A stretch of 49,960 nucleotides of DNA from an uncultured Eubacteriales bacterium (GTDB taxonomy: Bacteria; Bacillota; Clostridia; Oscillospirales; Acutalibacteraceae), in assembly GCA_900316455.1 (NCBI GenBank), contig ONCX01000011.1, positions 1-49,960 on the forward strand, written 5' to 3'. The translations under genes and the position numbers were made by a program. A model generated the notes under the pieces. The model saw nothing but the letters and a program-made list of their open reading frames with translations, searched no databases and was not told the DNA's origin. Below, piece after piece: positions 42,527 through 49,960 of this stretch (positions are counted from its first letter, which is position 1; each line of letters begins with the position of its first letter).

Positions 42527-45500
42527 TCAATAAATGGTGATTGTAGCGGCATTTGAAGTTACGGAATTGCCATTGCCGTCTGTGACAGTGCAATAGATCT
42601 GCATGCCGTTCCATGTGGAATTTGTAGTTGCGGACGTGGTAGGCGTTGTGTGACCGGTCCATGCTTTCCAGTCGCCGTTGACTTTCTTAATGTACCACTG
42701 ATAGGTCAGTTCGCCTTCACCTGTCGCTTTAACGACAAAGCTCACGTTTTCACCGGCAGCAGCGGTTACGTTTGACGGGTGCTGGGTGATTTTGAGCTGT
42801 GAAGACTGCTGAACAAATGTGATAGTTGCAACATTGGAATCAAGTGTATTTCCGCTGCCGTCCTTCACAACACAGTAAAGCTTAATGCCGTCCCATGACT
42901 CGTTGGGGGTTACCTTTTCAGTGGCGTGGGTTCTGCCGTTCCACTTGGACCACGCGGTAGCGCCTTTCTTCATGAAGTACCACTGATAGGTCAGATTGCT
43001 GCCTGTTGCCTTGACTGAGAGAGTTACCTCGCTGCCGAGAGCAATGCTGGCATTCTGAGGCTGCTGAGTAATTGCGAACGTTGTTGAGAATGTCACTGTT
43101 GCGGTGTCGGAATTAAGCTTGTTACCCTTGCTGTCGGAAATTGTGCAATAGAGCTTAATGCCGTCCCATGTGGCGTTAGGCGTAACCTTTTCGGTAGCGT
43201 GGGTTCTGCCGTTCCACTTAGTCCAGGCGGTAGCGCCCTTCTTCATGAAGTACCACTGATAGGTCAGACCGTCGCCCTCTGCAACAACAGAGAGTGTAAC
43301 CTCGCTGCCGAGAGGAACGTTGACGTTCTGCGGCTGGCTGGTTATCTTGATAGACGTTTCAGACTCGCTGAGTGTCACTGTAGCGATGTCGGAATCGAGA
43401 GTATTGCCCTGACTGCCTGTAATTGTGCAATAGAGCTTAATGCCGTCCCATGTGGCGTTAGGAGTAACCTTTTCGGTAGCGTTGGTTCTGCCGTTCCACT
43501 TAGTCCAGGTAGTAGCACCCTTCTTCATGAAGTACCACTGATAGGTCAGACCGTCGCCCTCCGCAACAACAGAGAGTTTGACCTCGCTGCCGAGAGGAAC
43601 ATTGACGTTCTGCGGCTGGCTGGTGATCTTGATGGCAGGCTCAGGCTCGCCAAATGTGATGGTAGCAACTTCGGAATCAAGCGACTTGCCGTGGCTGTCG
43701 CTCACGACGCAGTAGAGCTTAATGCCGTCCCAGGTAGCGTTAGGAGTTACTTTTTCTGTAGCGTTGGTTCTGTTGTTCCACTTAGTCCAGGCGGTAGCGC
43801 CTTTCTTCATGTAGTACCACTGATAGGTCACATTGTCGCCGTCTGCCTCGACAGAAACAGTAAGCTCGTCGCCAAGGAGAATTTCCTGACTCTCAGGCTG
43901 CTTTATAATGACAAGCTCCGCCTGAGGCTCTATGATGGTGATTGTTGCGATTTCAGAAGTAATTGTATCCTCGTTGTAATCGGTAACGGCGCAGTAGAGC
44001 TGCATGCCGTCCCATGTTGCGTTGGGTATAACCTTTTCGGTTGCCTTGTTGTGATTCTTCCAGATTGTCCAGCGGTTTGCGCCCTTCTTCTTAAAGAACC
44101 ACTGATAGGTCAGATCGTCGCCTTCGGCTTCAACGGAAATTGTAAGCTGGCTGCCGAGATTGATGTTCTGGCTTTGCGGTTGAGCGGTGATGGCAAGAGA
44201 TGTATGAGGCTCTCCCACGGTAATTGTAGCGATTGCGGAATCAACTATTGTGCTGTCCGCGTCGGTAATTGTGCAGTAAAGCTGAATGCCGTCCCATGAA
44301 GCATTGGGGGTAACGGTCTCGGTTGCGTGGGTTCTGCCGTTCCACTTTGACCAGACTGCGGCGCCCTGCTTCTTGAAGTACCACTGATAGGTCAGATTTT
44401 CGCCTTCCGCCGCGACGGAAACCGTCAGCTCGTCACCAAGCTCGATTGTCTGGCTTTCAGGCTGCTGGGTGATGATGGGACCGCCGTGTTCGGCTATAGT
44501 GAGCGTTACGGCGTTGGAGGAGACGGAATGATCCTTTGTGTCCTTGATGAGGCAGTAGACCTGCATGCCGTCCCATGTTGCGTTGGCTTTAGCCGTGGTG
44601 GTGGCGGTGTTATGACCGTTCCACTTGCTCCAAGCTAAAGCGCCGGCTTTCTTGAAGTACCACTGATAGGTCAGATTTTCGCCGTCCGCGGCTACTGCAA
44701 ATGTCACGATCTCGCCCTCGACGGCGGTGGTATCCTCAGGCTGTGCTGTGATAGCTATGTCGCCGAATACGCGGATAGTGAAGTAAGCGGTCTTGCCGCC
44801 ATATGAAGCCTGCACCTGCTGCAAGCCGGGCTTTGAGAGCGCGCCGGTTGAGCATACGATGTCCTCGGAGATAATCTCTGTGGAGCGGTCGTCATAGGTT
44901 GCAAGGAGCGTCAATCCCTCAGGATCGAATGTCTGACCGACGGTGTACTGTGTCTTTGTCGGGTATGTTGCGACAGCAAGGGACGTCAGGGTCGGACCCG
45001 GATATTCCGTGCCGTAATGCATGCGAAGAGTGGTGTTGAAGAGAGACTTGTTACGGATAAGATTGTTCCATGTCTCTTCATCGCCTCCGAAGTAAACGTC
45101 TGTCACAGTTGCGTTATCGTAGAAGCTGTGGTAGTTGAATTCCTCGAAGGTGGCAGGAAGAGAGATCAGACCGACAGAAGTGGCAGTTTCGAACGCGTAG
45201 CTGCCAAGAACCTTGATGGTGCTGGGGAGCTTGACTGACTTGAGCGACTTGCAGTTTGCGAATGCGCAGTACTTTACATTCACCAGCGGTTCTGAGAGAT
45301 CGATGCTGCGGAGTGAATTGCAGTTGTAGAAAGCGTAATCGCCTATAACCTCAGTCGCGTTGGGCATTGTTACAGCGGTCAGCGCAATGCAGCCGTTGAA
45401 TGTCTCATTGGGTATATACTTGATAAGAGCAGGGAGTTTTGCGGTCTTCAGACCAATGCATTCCTTGAAGTTCCTGTTGCCGATTTCGGTAACGGAGTCT

Positions 45501-48127
45501 GGAATGTCGATATGGGTCAGAGCGTTGCAGCCCTGGAATACGCCTTCGCCGAGGGAGGCAACTTTTTCAGGAATATTAATAGAGACAAGCGATCTGCAAT
45601 GGAAGAATGCAAAGCTCTCAATGCCGACCAGATCAACTGGCAGATTGACTCTTTCGAGATAACTGCATTCCTCAAAGGTGCTGTTTCTGAGGATGGCGAT
45701 TTTAGAAGGAATCGTTACCTCAAGGAGTCCCGCGCATTCACGGAACACGCTTGAACCCATAGTTGTGAGCGATTCAGGCAGATTGACCTCTGTGATGGTC
45801 GCGCAGCCGCGGAAAGCTTCATCGCCGATGGTAGTGAGCGTATCTGGAAGCGTGAAGTTGTGAAGTTCAGCACAGCTTCTGAAAGCGCCGTTCTCGATGA
45901 TTTCAAGCTTTGGCGGGAAGAAGACCTCAGAGAGAGTTACACAGCCGTTGAAAGCGTTGCTTCCGATAACTGTGATCTTCTCCGGAACTGTAAAGGTAGA
46001 AAGCTTGATGTCGCCATAGAAAGTGCCTCCGGGCAGAGTGGTAATGGCGACAGGCAGCGTGCATGTCTTGAGCTCTATGCAGTTGGCAAGCACTTCGTAT
46101 TCAAATGTCGTCACGGTATCCGGGAAGGCAATGGTTTCGAGAGATGCGCAGCCTCTAAAAGCTCTGTAACGGACGGTCTTGAGCGAATTTGAAAGAGTTA
46201 CGGTAGCAAGAGACTGACAGTTGTCAAACGCTTCCCCGCCGATGGTGATAACCTTGTTCGGAATTACGATAGAGGGAAGCTTGACACAGTTAGCGAATGT
46301 GCGGTGTCCGATGGAAGTCAGATTAACAGGGAGAGTAACGGAGGTCATTCTCTCGCAGCCTTCAAAGGCATGGTCGCCGATGGAGGTAACGCCGTCGGAA
46401 ATTTCGATAGACGGAAAGATCTTGCAGTCTTCGAATGCGCCGGTATCAATTTTCAGCAGGGCTGTCGGAAGGGTGACGCTGGTCAGCTTCTGACAGTTGT
46501 AGAATGTGTAGCTCGGCAGAACTTCCATATCCTTTGGCATGGTAGCTGACTGGAGAGCGCTGCACTCCGCGAGGACTGAAGCTCCCATTGTTTCGACGGA
46601 ATCCGGAATAGCGATGTTTTTAAGTACAGCACATGAGCGCAGCGCATTGTCGCCTATTGAAACAACGCCGTCAGGAATGTCGATCGACGGAAGCAGCACG
46701 CAACCCATGAAAGCTTCGTTTTTAATGGTGAGCAGCGTCTCGGGAAGCGTGACGCTGGTAAGCTTCTGGCAGTCGCGGAAGATACCCGTTGGCAGGCTGG
46801 TGACCAGTGAAGGTACGGTAACGCTTGTCAGCGCGGTGGACGAAAAAGCGTAATTGCCTATGGACTCCAAGCTTGAGCTGAAAGTGACGCTTCTCAGGTT
46901 GGAACACCCGCTGAAAGCGTGGTTGTCGATCTGGTAGGTGGAATCAGGGATTGTCACGTTTGTCAGCGAAGTGCAGTAGCGGAACGCTTCGCTTCCGATG
47001 ACCTCGAGCTGATTACCGAGAGTCAGATTTTTGAGCGCCGTGTTATTGTAGAAAGCACTGGTGCTGATTGAGGTGATGTCATTGCCGATGGAGACGGTCG
47101 CGAGCTTAGCGCAGTCTTGGAAAGCCGATGCTCCGATAGTCTGCACATGATACAGAGTGAGACTTGTAATCGAGGAGCAGTTGCGGAAAGCATCTCCGCC
47201 GATGGATTCCACGGCATTGCCGACGGAAAGCGTCTCAATCTTGCTGTCGTTGTAGAAGGCGCGGTATCCGATGCTCTTAACCGTGTTGCCGATGGAAACA
47301 CTTGTCAGACCGATACACTCCGCGAAAGCGTTGGCTTCAACTGTCTCCGCAAATTCAACCGAAATCTCGGTCAGAGCGGTCAAGCCATAGAAGGATCTTT
47401 CGCCGATGATCTTTGTGGTTTCCGGAATGGCATAGGTGTAATCCGTTCTGCCGTGGGGATAAAAGATCAGCTTTTCTCCGGTCCTGTTGAAAAGAACGCC
47501 ACCGTTGCTGGAATAGGCGGGGTTACCTTCTATGACGGTGATGTCGTGCATTCTGCCGCAGTTTTCAAACGTATCTACGTTAATACCTGCGCGAACGCCT
47601 TTGCCGAGAGTTACGTCAGTGAGATTGACGCATCCGCTGAAAAGATGATCGCCCACGTCCACTACAGAATCCGGCAGGGAAAGCGCTCCCAGTGAGCTAC
47701 AGCCGATGAAAGCATAACGACCGATGGTAACGGTACCTTCGGAGAGCCTGAGACTTCTGAGTGAGGTGCAGTTTCTGAATGCGTACTCGCCTATGGTGTC
47801 AACATTGTCGGACATGGTTACGGTCTGGAGAGCGGTACAGCCGCTGAAAGCGGAGTTTCCGATCTCGGTGACAGTATTGGGAATAGTGACGCTGGTAATA
47901 CCGGTTTTGTTGTTGAATGCGCCGGAACCGATTTTGGTTGCCGAGTCAGGAATCACCAGCGCGGTTTCCTCACCGGAATAGCCGGTGACAATGCAGTCAG
48001 TGATGGTGAAGCCGTTTTCGGTGATGGTTGCAGCACTAACAGGCGTAAATTCCGCATACGGAAGGAAGTGAGCGGCTGCAAACGGGATTGCCAGGCATAT
48101 TGCCAGGGCAATAAGTTTTTTCTTCAT
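42527..48127 (-). CDS. Giant secreted BspA-like LRR protein with Ig-like repeats
   Basis: An 1866-residue exported protein. A signal peptide (1-33, ending PVSAA) is followed by about 40 leucine-rich repeats of the Treponema/BspA LRR_5 type (about 45-1040; units like TSIGDHAFEGCERMTSVTLP), a Big_3-like Ig domain (about 1045-1115; YTVGQTFDPEGLTLLATYDD) and eight tandem Ig-like repeats of about 92 residues with a conserved LTYQWYFKKxG..W..W.G core, ending TITIY. No LPXTG, dockerin or S-layer domain is present, so attachment is unexplained. LRR_5 proteins are implicated in adhesion to host or substrate. Ribosome binding site GCGAGG before the ATG; the leader has a uORF. The Ig repeats are homologous to those of the CHAP-like protein at 8.5 kb. 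Confidence 0.92.
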   Translation of the reverse strand: MKKKLIALAICLAIPFAAAHFLPYAEFTPVSAATITENGFTITDCIVTGYSGEETALVIPDSATKIGSGAFNNKTGITSVTIPNTVTEIGNSAFSGCTALQTVTMSDNVDTIGEYAFRNCTSLRSLRLSEGTVTIGRYAFIGCSSLGALSLPDSVVDVGDHLFSGCVNLTDVTLGKGVRAGINVDTFENCGRMHDITVIEGNPAYSSNGGVLFNRTGEKLIFYPHGRTDYTYAIPETTKIIGERSFYGLTALTEISVEFAETVEANAFAECIGLTSVSIGNTVKSIGYRAFYNDSKIETLSVGNAVESIGGDAFRNCSSITSLTLYHVQTIGASAFQDCAKLATVSIGNDITSISTSAFYNNTALKNLTLGNQLEVIGSEAFRYCTSLTNVTIPDSTYQIDNHAFSGCSNLRSVTFSSSLESIGNYAFSSTALTSVTVPSLVTSLPTGIFRDCQKLTSVTLPETLLTIKNEAFMGCVLLPSIDIPDGVVSIGDNALRSCAVLKNIAIPDSVETMGASVLAECSALQSATMPKDMEVLPSYTFYNCQKLTSVTLPTALLKIDTGAFEDCKIFPSIEISDGVTSIGDHAFEGCERMTSVTLPVNLTSIGHRTFANCVKLPSIVIPNKVITIGGEAFDNCQSLATVTLSNSLKTVRYRAFRGCASLETIAFPDTVTTFEYEVLANCIELKTCTLPVAITTLPGGTFYGDIKLSTFTVPEKITVIGSNAFNGCVTLSEVFFPPKLEIIENGAFRSCAELHNFTLPDTLTTIGDEAFRGCATITEVNLPESLTTMGSSVFRECAGLLEVTIPSKIAILRNSTFEECSYLERVNLPVDLVGIESFAFFHCRSLVSINIPEKVASLGEGVFQGCNALTHIDIPDSVTEIGNRNFKECIGLKTAKLPALIKYIPNETFNGCIALTAVTMPNATEVIGDYAFYNCNSLRSIDLSEPLVNVKYCAFANCKSLKSVKLPSTIKVLGSYAFETATSVGLISLPATFEEFNYHSFYDNATVTDVYFGGDEETWNNLIRNKSLFNTTLRMHYGTEYPGPTLTSLAVATYPTKTQYTVGQTFDPEGLTLLATYDDRSTEIISEDIVCSTGALSKPGLQQVQASYGGKTAYFTIRVFGDIAITAQPEDTTAVEGEIVTFAVAADGENLTYQWYFKKAGALAWSKWNGHNTATTTAKANATWDGMQVYCLIKDTKDHSVSSNAVTLTIAEHGGPIITQQPESQTIELGDELTVSVAAEGENLTYQWYFKKQGAAVWSKWNGRTHATETVTPNASWDGIQLYCTITDADSTIVDSAIATITVGEPHTSLAITAQPQSQNINLGSQLTISVEAEGDDLTYQWFFKKKGANRWTIWKNHNKATEKVIPNATWDGMQLYCAVTDYNEDTITSEIATITIIEPQAELVIIKQPESQEILLGDELTVSVEADGDNVTYQWYYMKKGATAWTKWNNRTNATEKVTPNATWDGIKLYCVVSDSHGKSLDSEVATITFGEPEPAIKITSQPQNVNVPLGSEVKLSVVAEGDGLTYQWYFMKKGATTWTKWNGRTNATEKVTPNATWDGIKLYCTITGSQGNTLDSDIATVTLSESETSIKITSQPQNVNVPLGSEVTLSVVAEGDGLTYQWYFMKKGATAWTKWNGRTHATEKVTPNATWDGIKLYCTISDSKGNKLNSDTATVTFSTTFAITQQPQNASIALGSEVTLSVKATGSNLTYQWYFMKKGATAWSKWNGRTHATEKVTPNESWDGIKLYCVVKDGSGNTLDSNVATITFVQQSSQLKITQHPSNVTAAAGENVSFVVKATGEGELTYQWYIKKVNGDWKAWTGHTTPTTSATTNSTWNGMQIYCTVTDGNGNSVTSNAATITIY
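42540..44765 (-). repeat. Eight tandem Ig-like repeats (about 280 bp each)
   Basis: Eight direct repeats code for domains with the YQW(Y/F)(F/Y) core. The fifth and sixth copies are nearly identical in protein over much of their length, which suggests recent duplication. Confidence 0.88.
45040..47990 (-). repeat. LRR_5 repeat-coding region (about 40 units of 69 bp)
   Basis: Degenerate 23-codon units coding xFxxCxxLxxVxLPxxLxxIGxxAF-type repeats. Occasional cysteines and LP/IP turns repeat at constant spacing. Confidence 0.88.
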
Positions 48128-48157
48128 GATTTGTTTTCCTCGCTTTCTTTTAAAATA

Positions 48158-48193
48158 TCAGGGGAAAAAAGATAAGGTGGAAAAAATAATCAT
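48158..48193 (-). CDS. Possible 11-codon leader peptide (uORF) of the LRR/Ig gene
   Basis: An ATG behind GGGAGG (four bases away) opens a reading frame of 11 codons (MIIFSTLSFFP) that ends 30 bases before the LRR/Ig ATG. It is short, hydrophobic and rich in Phe/Ser. Translation could regulate the main gene, or the GGGAGG could be fortuitous. Confidence 0.35.
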   Translation of the reverse strand: MIIFSTLSFFP

Positions 48194-48254
48194 ATCGCCT
48201 CCCTTGTAAACCGTAGTTGCCGTTCCCTCCCCAGCATGATCGACTCTTACCTGA

Positions 48255-48283
48255 ATTATATCATTTTATAATATGTTTGTCAG
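48255..48283 (-). promoter_or_regulatory. Promoter of the LRR/Ig gene
   Basis: On the minus strand CTGACA and TATAAT are separated by 17 bases, with an extended -10 (TGATATAAT). Confidence 0.7.
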
Positions 48284-48366
48284 TGAATCGTGAAAAACAT
48301 TAAAGGATTTATAACATTTTAATGAGCGTTGCGGAGCTTGTGAATTGAGAAATACAGAAATTTATA

Positions 48367-48395
48367 TTGAATTTCTTAGGATAAAATGATAAAAT
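48367..48395 (+). promoter_or_regulatory. Promoter of the phosphopantetheinyl transferase gene
   Basis: TTGAAT and TAAAAT are separated by 17 bases, with TG upstream of the -10. The implied start near 48402 supports ATG 48469 over TTG 48415 as the start codon. Confidence 0.6.
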
Positions 48396-48468
48396 ACTTT
48401 TTGTTGATGGCTTCTTGTACGATAGCTTCAATTGCATCATAATAAAACATAAAAGGAATTTGCCATTA

Positions 48469-49080
48469 ATGTATTGTTTTTATAATATCGTAAATATAAC
48501 CGATTTTTCAGACAGTGATTATGAATATTGCCTCTCACTCATGACAGAGGAGAGAAAATCGCGGGTTGAAAGGCTTCGATTTGCGGACGACCGTAAGCGA
48601 ACGACTGCGGGCGAGCTTGTTGCAAGAGAAATGATCGCGTCGTTGTGCGGCGTTCCGCGGGAAAGCATCGTTTTTTTTCGCACGGAAAAGGGAAAACCCA
48701 TTGCAAAGGATCTGCCTGTATATTTCAGCGTCAGCCATAGCGGAGAGCATGTGCTGTGTGCAGTAGGCGACAGCCCTGTGGGAGCGGATATAGAAAGAAT
48801 ACGCGAGGTCAATGAAAAGCTGATAGAACGCGTCTGTACTTTGGAAGAAATGCGGTTTATTGATAAGGAAAGCACCTCTGCTGATGACAGAATGAGACTC
48901 TTCTTTCGCTTCTGGACTGCCAAGGAAGCATATTTCAAGCGAATAGGAACAGGCATATTCGTTCCGCCTGATATAAACATTACGGACCTCGAAATCAGTA
49001 AAAGCCTGACCTGTTTTTACTACGGGAATTATGCGGTCAGCCTTGCAAGCGAGGTTGTTCCGGTTAATTATTCTGTGTGA
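48469..49080 (+). CDS. Sfp-type 4'-phosphopantetheinyl transferase
   Basis: About 203 residues from ATG 48469, with AAAAGGAA about 11 bases upstream; TTG 48415 is an alternative. The family motifs are present in order: AGELVAREM, KGKPIAKDLPVYFSVSHSGEHVLCAVG, the magnesium-binding GADIE (Asp about 106) and FRFWTAKEAYFKRIGTG (about 142-158). It transfers the phosphopantetheine arm from CoA to carrier proteins. Sfp-type enzymes usually serve polyketide or non-ribosomal peptide synthases, none of which is in the window, so its partner lies elsewhere, possibly ACP itself. It has its own promoter. Confidence 0.9.
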   Translation: MYCFYNIVNITDFSDSDYEYCLSLMTEERKSRVERLRFADDRKRTTAGELVAREMIASLCGVPRESIVFFRTEKGKPIAKDLPVYFSVSHSGEHVLCAVGDSPVGADIERIREVNEKLIERVCTLEEMRFIDKESTSADDRMRLFFRFWTAKEAYFKRIGTGIFVPPDINITDLEISKSLTCFYYGNYAVSLASEVVPVNYSV

Positions 49081-49183
49081 TATTACTCTGAATTTATTCA
49101 TCTATTGTAAAATATGCATAAGAATAAGCGACGACAAAAAAAAAGATTATTCTACATTTTGAAAAACAATTTCACATATGCGG

Positions 49184-49212
49184 TTGACAAATCTTTTGTA
49201 TTGTGTTATCAT
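49184..49212 (+). promoter_or_regulatory. Promoter of the Wzz gene
   Basis: TTGACA and TATCAT are separated by 17 bases, with TG one base before the -10. It lies about 50 bases upstream of the Wzz start. Confidence 0.75.
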
Positions 49213-49260
49213 AAAAAAGAAAAATAATTTTAATTACTTATTAGTTGGAGTGATACAGGC

Positions 49261-49960
49261 ATGAGTGAAACCCAGATAAATGCAAGAAATTTTGATTCGG
49301 ATAATCGGGCGCCAATTGATCCATTTGAGTTTGCAGGTTATTTATATAAAAACATCAAGTATCTGGTGCTCTTTTTATTGGTGGGTGGAATTATCGGATT
49401 CTTGATTTCCTCGTTTGTTATCAAGCCAAGATATTCCAGAAACAGATACAGTTCAATACACAGATATAAACGCTTCACAGAAGCTTGTAAGTACCTACAT
49501 GGTAATATTACAGTCAAATGTAGTTACAAAAAAGGTAAGAAATCAGCTTGGAAATCAAATGACTGACGCGCAGCTTCTTAAACTTGTAACTTTTTCTTCT
49601 GTTAATGAAACAGAAGTATTAAGAATAAAGGCTGAAACTACAGATCCAAAACTGACAGTTAACATCTGCAAGGCATATAAGGAAATCGCTTCCGAAGCGC
49701 TTGACGATATTGTAGGAGCCGGCTCAGTAAGAGTCATAAGCGAACCTATTTATCCCAAGAGACAAAGCTATCCGAATGTCATTAAGTTTTCTCTTTACGG
49801 CGCTTTTGCGGGGCTTCTTATCAGTGCTTTGCTGTTTTTTGTTTTGATGGTGTTTAACAACACTGTAGAGGACGACGGAAAGCTCAGCGAACGCTATGAT
49901 ATTCCCGTTTTGGGAGGAATACCGGACTTCTTTGAATTTTACAAGGAGCTTGGCATTTCA
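49261..49960 (+). pseudogene. Wzz/CapA polysaccharide co-polymerase, frameshifted, 3' end outside window
   Basis: The ATG frame gives a normal Wzz start: a PFEFAGYLYKNIKYLV segment, a first membrane helix (about 36-52) and KPRYS. From there it leaves the family and stops at 49566. The next frame, open from before 49430 to the window end, carries the family's continuation: YTDINASQKLVSTYMVI, NQLGNQMTDAQLL, EPIYPKRQSYPN, a second membrane helix and DIPVLGGIP. The shift lies around 49421-49465 and the segment there is about ten or more codons shorter than usual, so a small deletion is likely. If real, the gene is broken; an assembly error cannot be excluded. Wzz proteins set chain length of exopolysaccharide with a BY-kinase partner. 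Confidence 0.75.

Larger units (their letters stand above)
48128..48468. other. Divergent intergenic region with long LRR leader and two promoters
   Basis: Besides the two promoters (48255-48283 minus, 48367-48395 plus) this region has an unusually long leader for the LRR/Ig gene (about 120 bases from the predicted start), containing a uORF. The leader core (GGGGAGGGAACGGCAACTAC, plus-strand complement near 48211-48232) is G-rich and conserved-looking, but I match it to no riboswitch. A weak AT hairpin (CATTAAA/TTTAATG) lies near 48298-48325. Confidence 0.55.

Noticed and set aside
43199-44299. 366-codon open frame opposite the Ig repeats of the LRR protein
   Set aside because: It is antisense to a repetitive coding region; repeats keep the same frame open. 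No ribosome binding site or family match, and the composition follows the sense repeats.
42540-47990. Regular repeats considered as CRISPR
   Set aside because: The repeats are 69 and about 280 bp, contiguous, coding and degenerate, with no spacers and no cas genes.
48128-48250. LRR leader considered as a c-di-GMP or other known riboswitch
   Set aside because: The conserved cores I know (for example the c-di-GMP-I GNRA tetraloop and receptor, or the yitJ-type SAM box) are not present; left as an unassigned leader.

Overview
The window looks like chromosome of a spore-forming, low-to-moderate G+C Firmicute, most likely an Oscillospiraceae/Ruminococcus-type gut or rumen clostridium. The evidence is a SpoIIID regulator, an alpha/beta SASP, a B. 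subtilis-like decarboxylase-darA-holB-ricT cluster, separate secD and secF, and several secreted proteins with threonine-rich linkers and Trp-rich Ig-like repeats. I see no rRNA, tRNA, CRISPR array, phage or transposase. Taxonomy is inferred from gene content only.

Left part (1-8.2 kb, mostly minus strand): an HD-domain protein, spoIIID, a class A penicillin-binding protein followed by an O-antigen-ligase-like membrane protein, a SASP, and a large P-type ATPase whose catalytic and ion-binding motifs are eroded. From 8.5 to 19.4 kb (plus strand) lies an envelope and signalling block: a secreted CHAP-like protein with three Ig repeats, phosphatidylserine decarboxylase, a DegT-fold protein without its catalytic lysine, a two-FHA ABCG-type exporter, an overlapping Ser/Thr kinase, a single-span membrane protein, an NlpC/P60 hydrolase with a Thr-rich linker, and an alpha/beta hydrolase. 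The kinase plus FHA-exporter pair resembles mycobacterial PknF-Rv1747.

Middle part (19.6-29.5 kb): a type Ic-like aminotransferase, secD-secF behind a consensus promoter and a 5' UTR hairpin, a membrane HD-GYP-like protein (minus), a lipoprotein, a four-span protein with an acidic 11-residue repeat tail, a membrane-anchored hypothetical protein, and a DUF1015 protein. From 29.5 to 41.9 kb (minus strand) run a Wzz/BY-kinase-like fusion with ruined nucleotide-binding motifs, L-lactate dehydrogenase, ricT, holB, darA, an Orn/Lys/Arg decarboxylase-family protein, a vWA protein, a macro-domain/HTH protein, YfhO and a GT-C-type glycosyltransferase.

Right part (42-50 kb): an SCP2-domain protein behind a promoter with a perfect 10-bp inverted repeat, an 1866-residue secreted LRR/Ig protein with a long leader containing a small uORF, an Sfp-type phosphopantetheinyl transferase, and a Wzz polysaccharide co-polymerase gene that is frameshifted and runs off the window. 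Recurrent themes are cell-surface construction (PBP, YfhO, GT-C, Wzz, hydrolases, surface repeats) and proteins that keep a family fold but lack canonical catalytic residues (P-type ATPase, DegT, BY-kinase, HD-GYP). The best candidate for an under-described system is the kinase/FHA-ABC exporter/psd/degenerate-DegT operon. All promoter and terminator calls are by eye.
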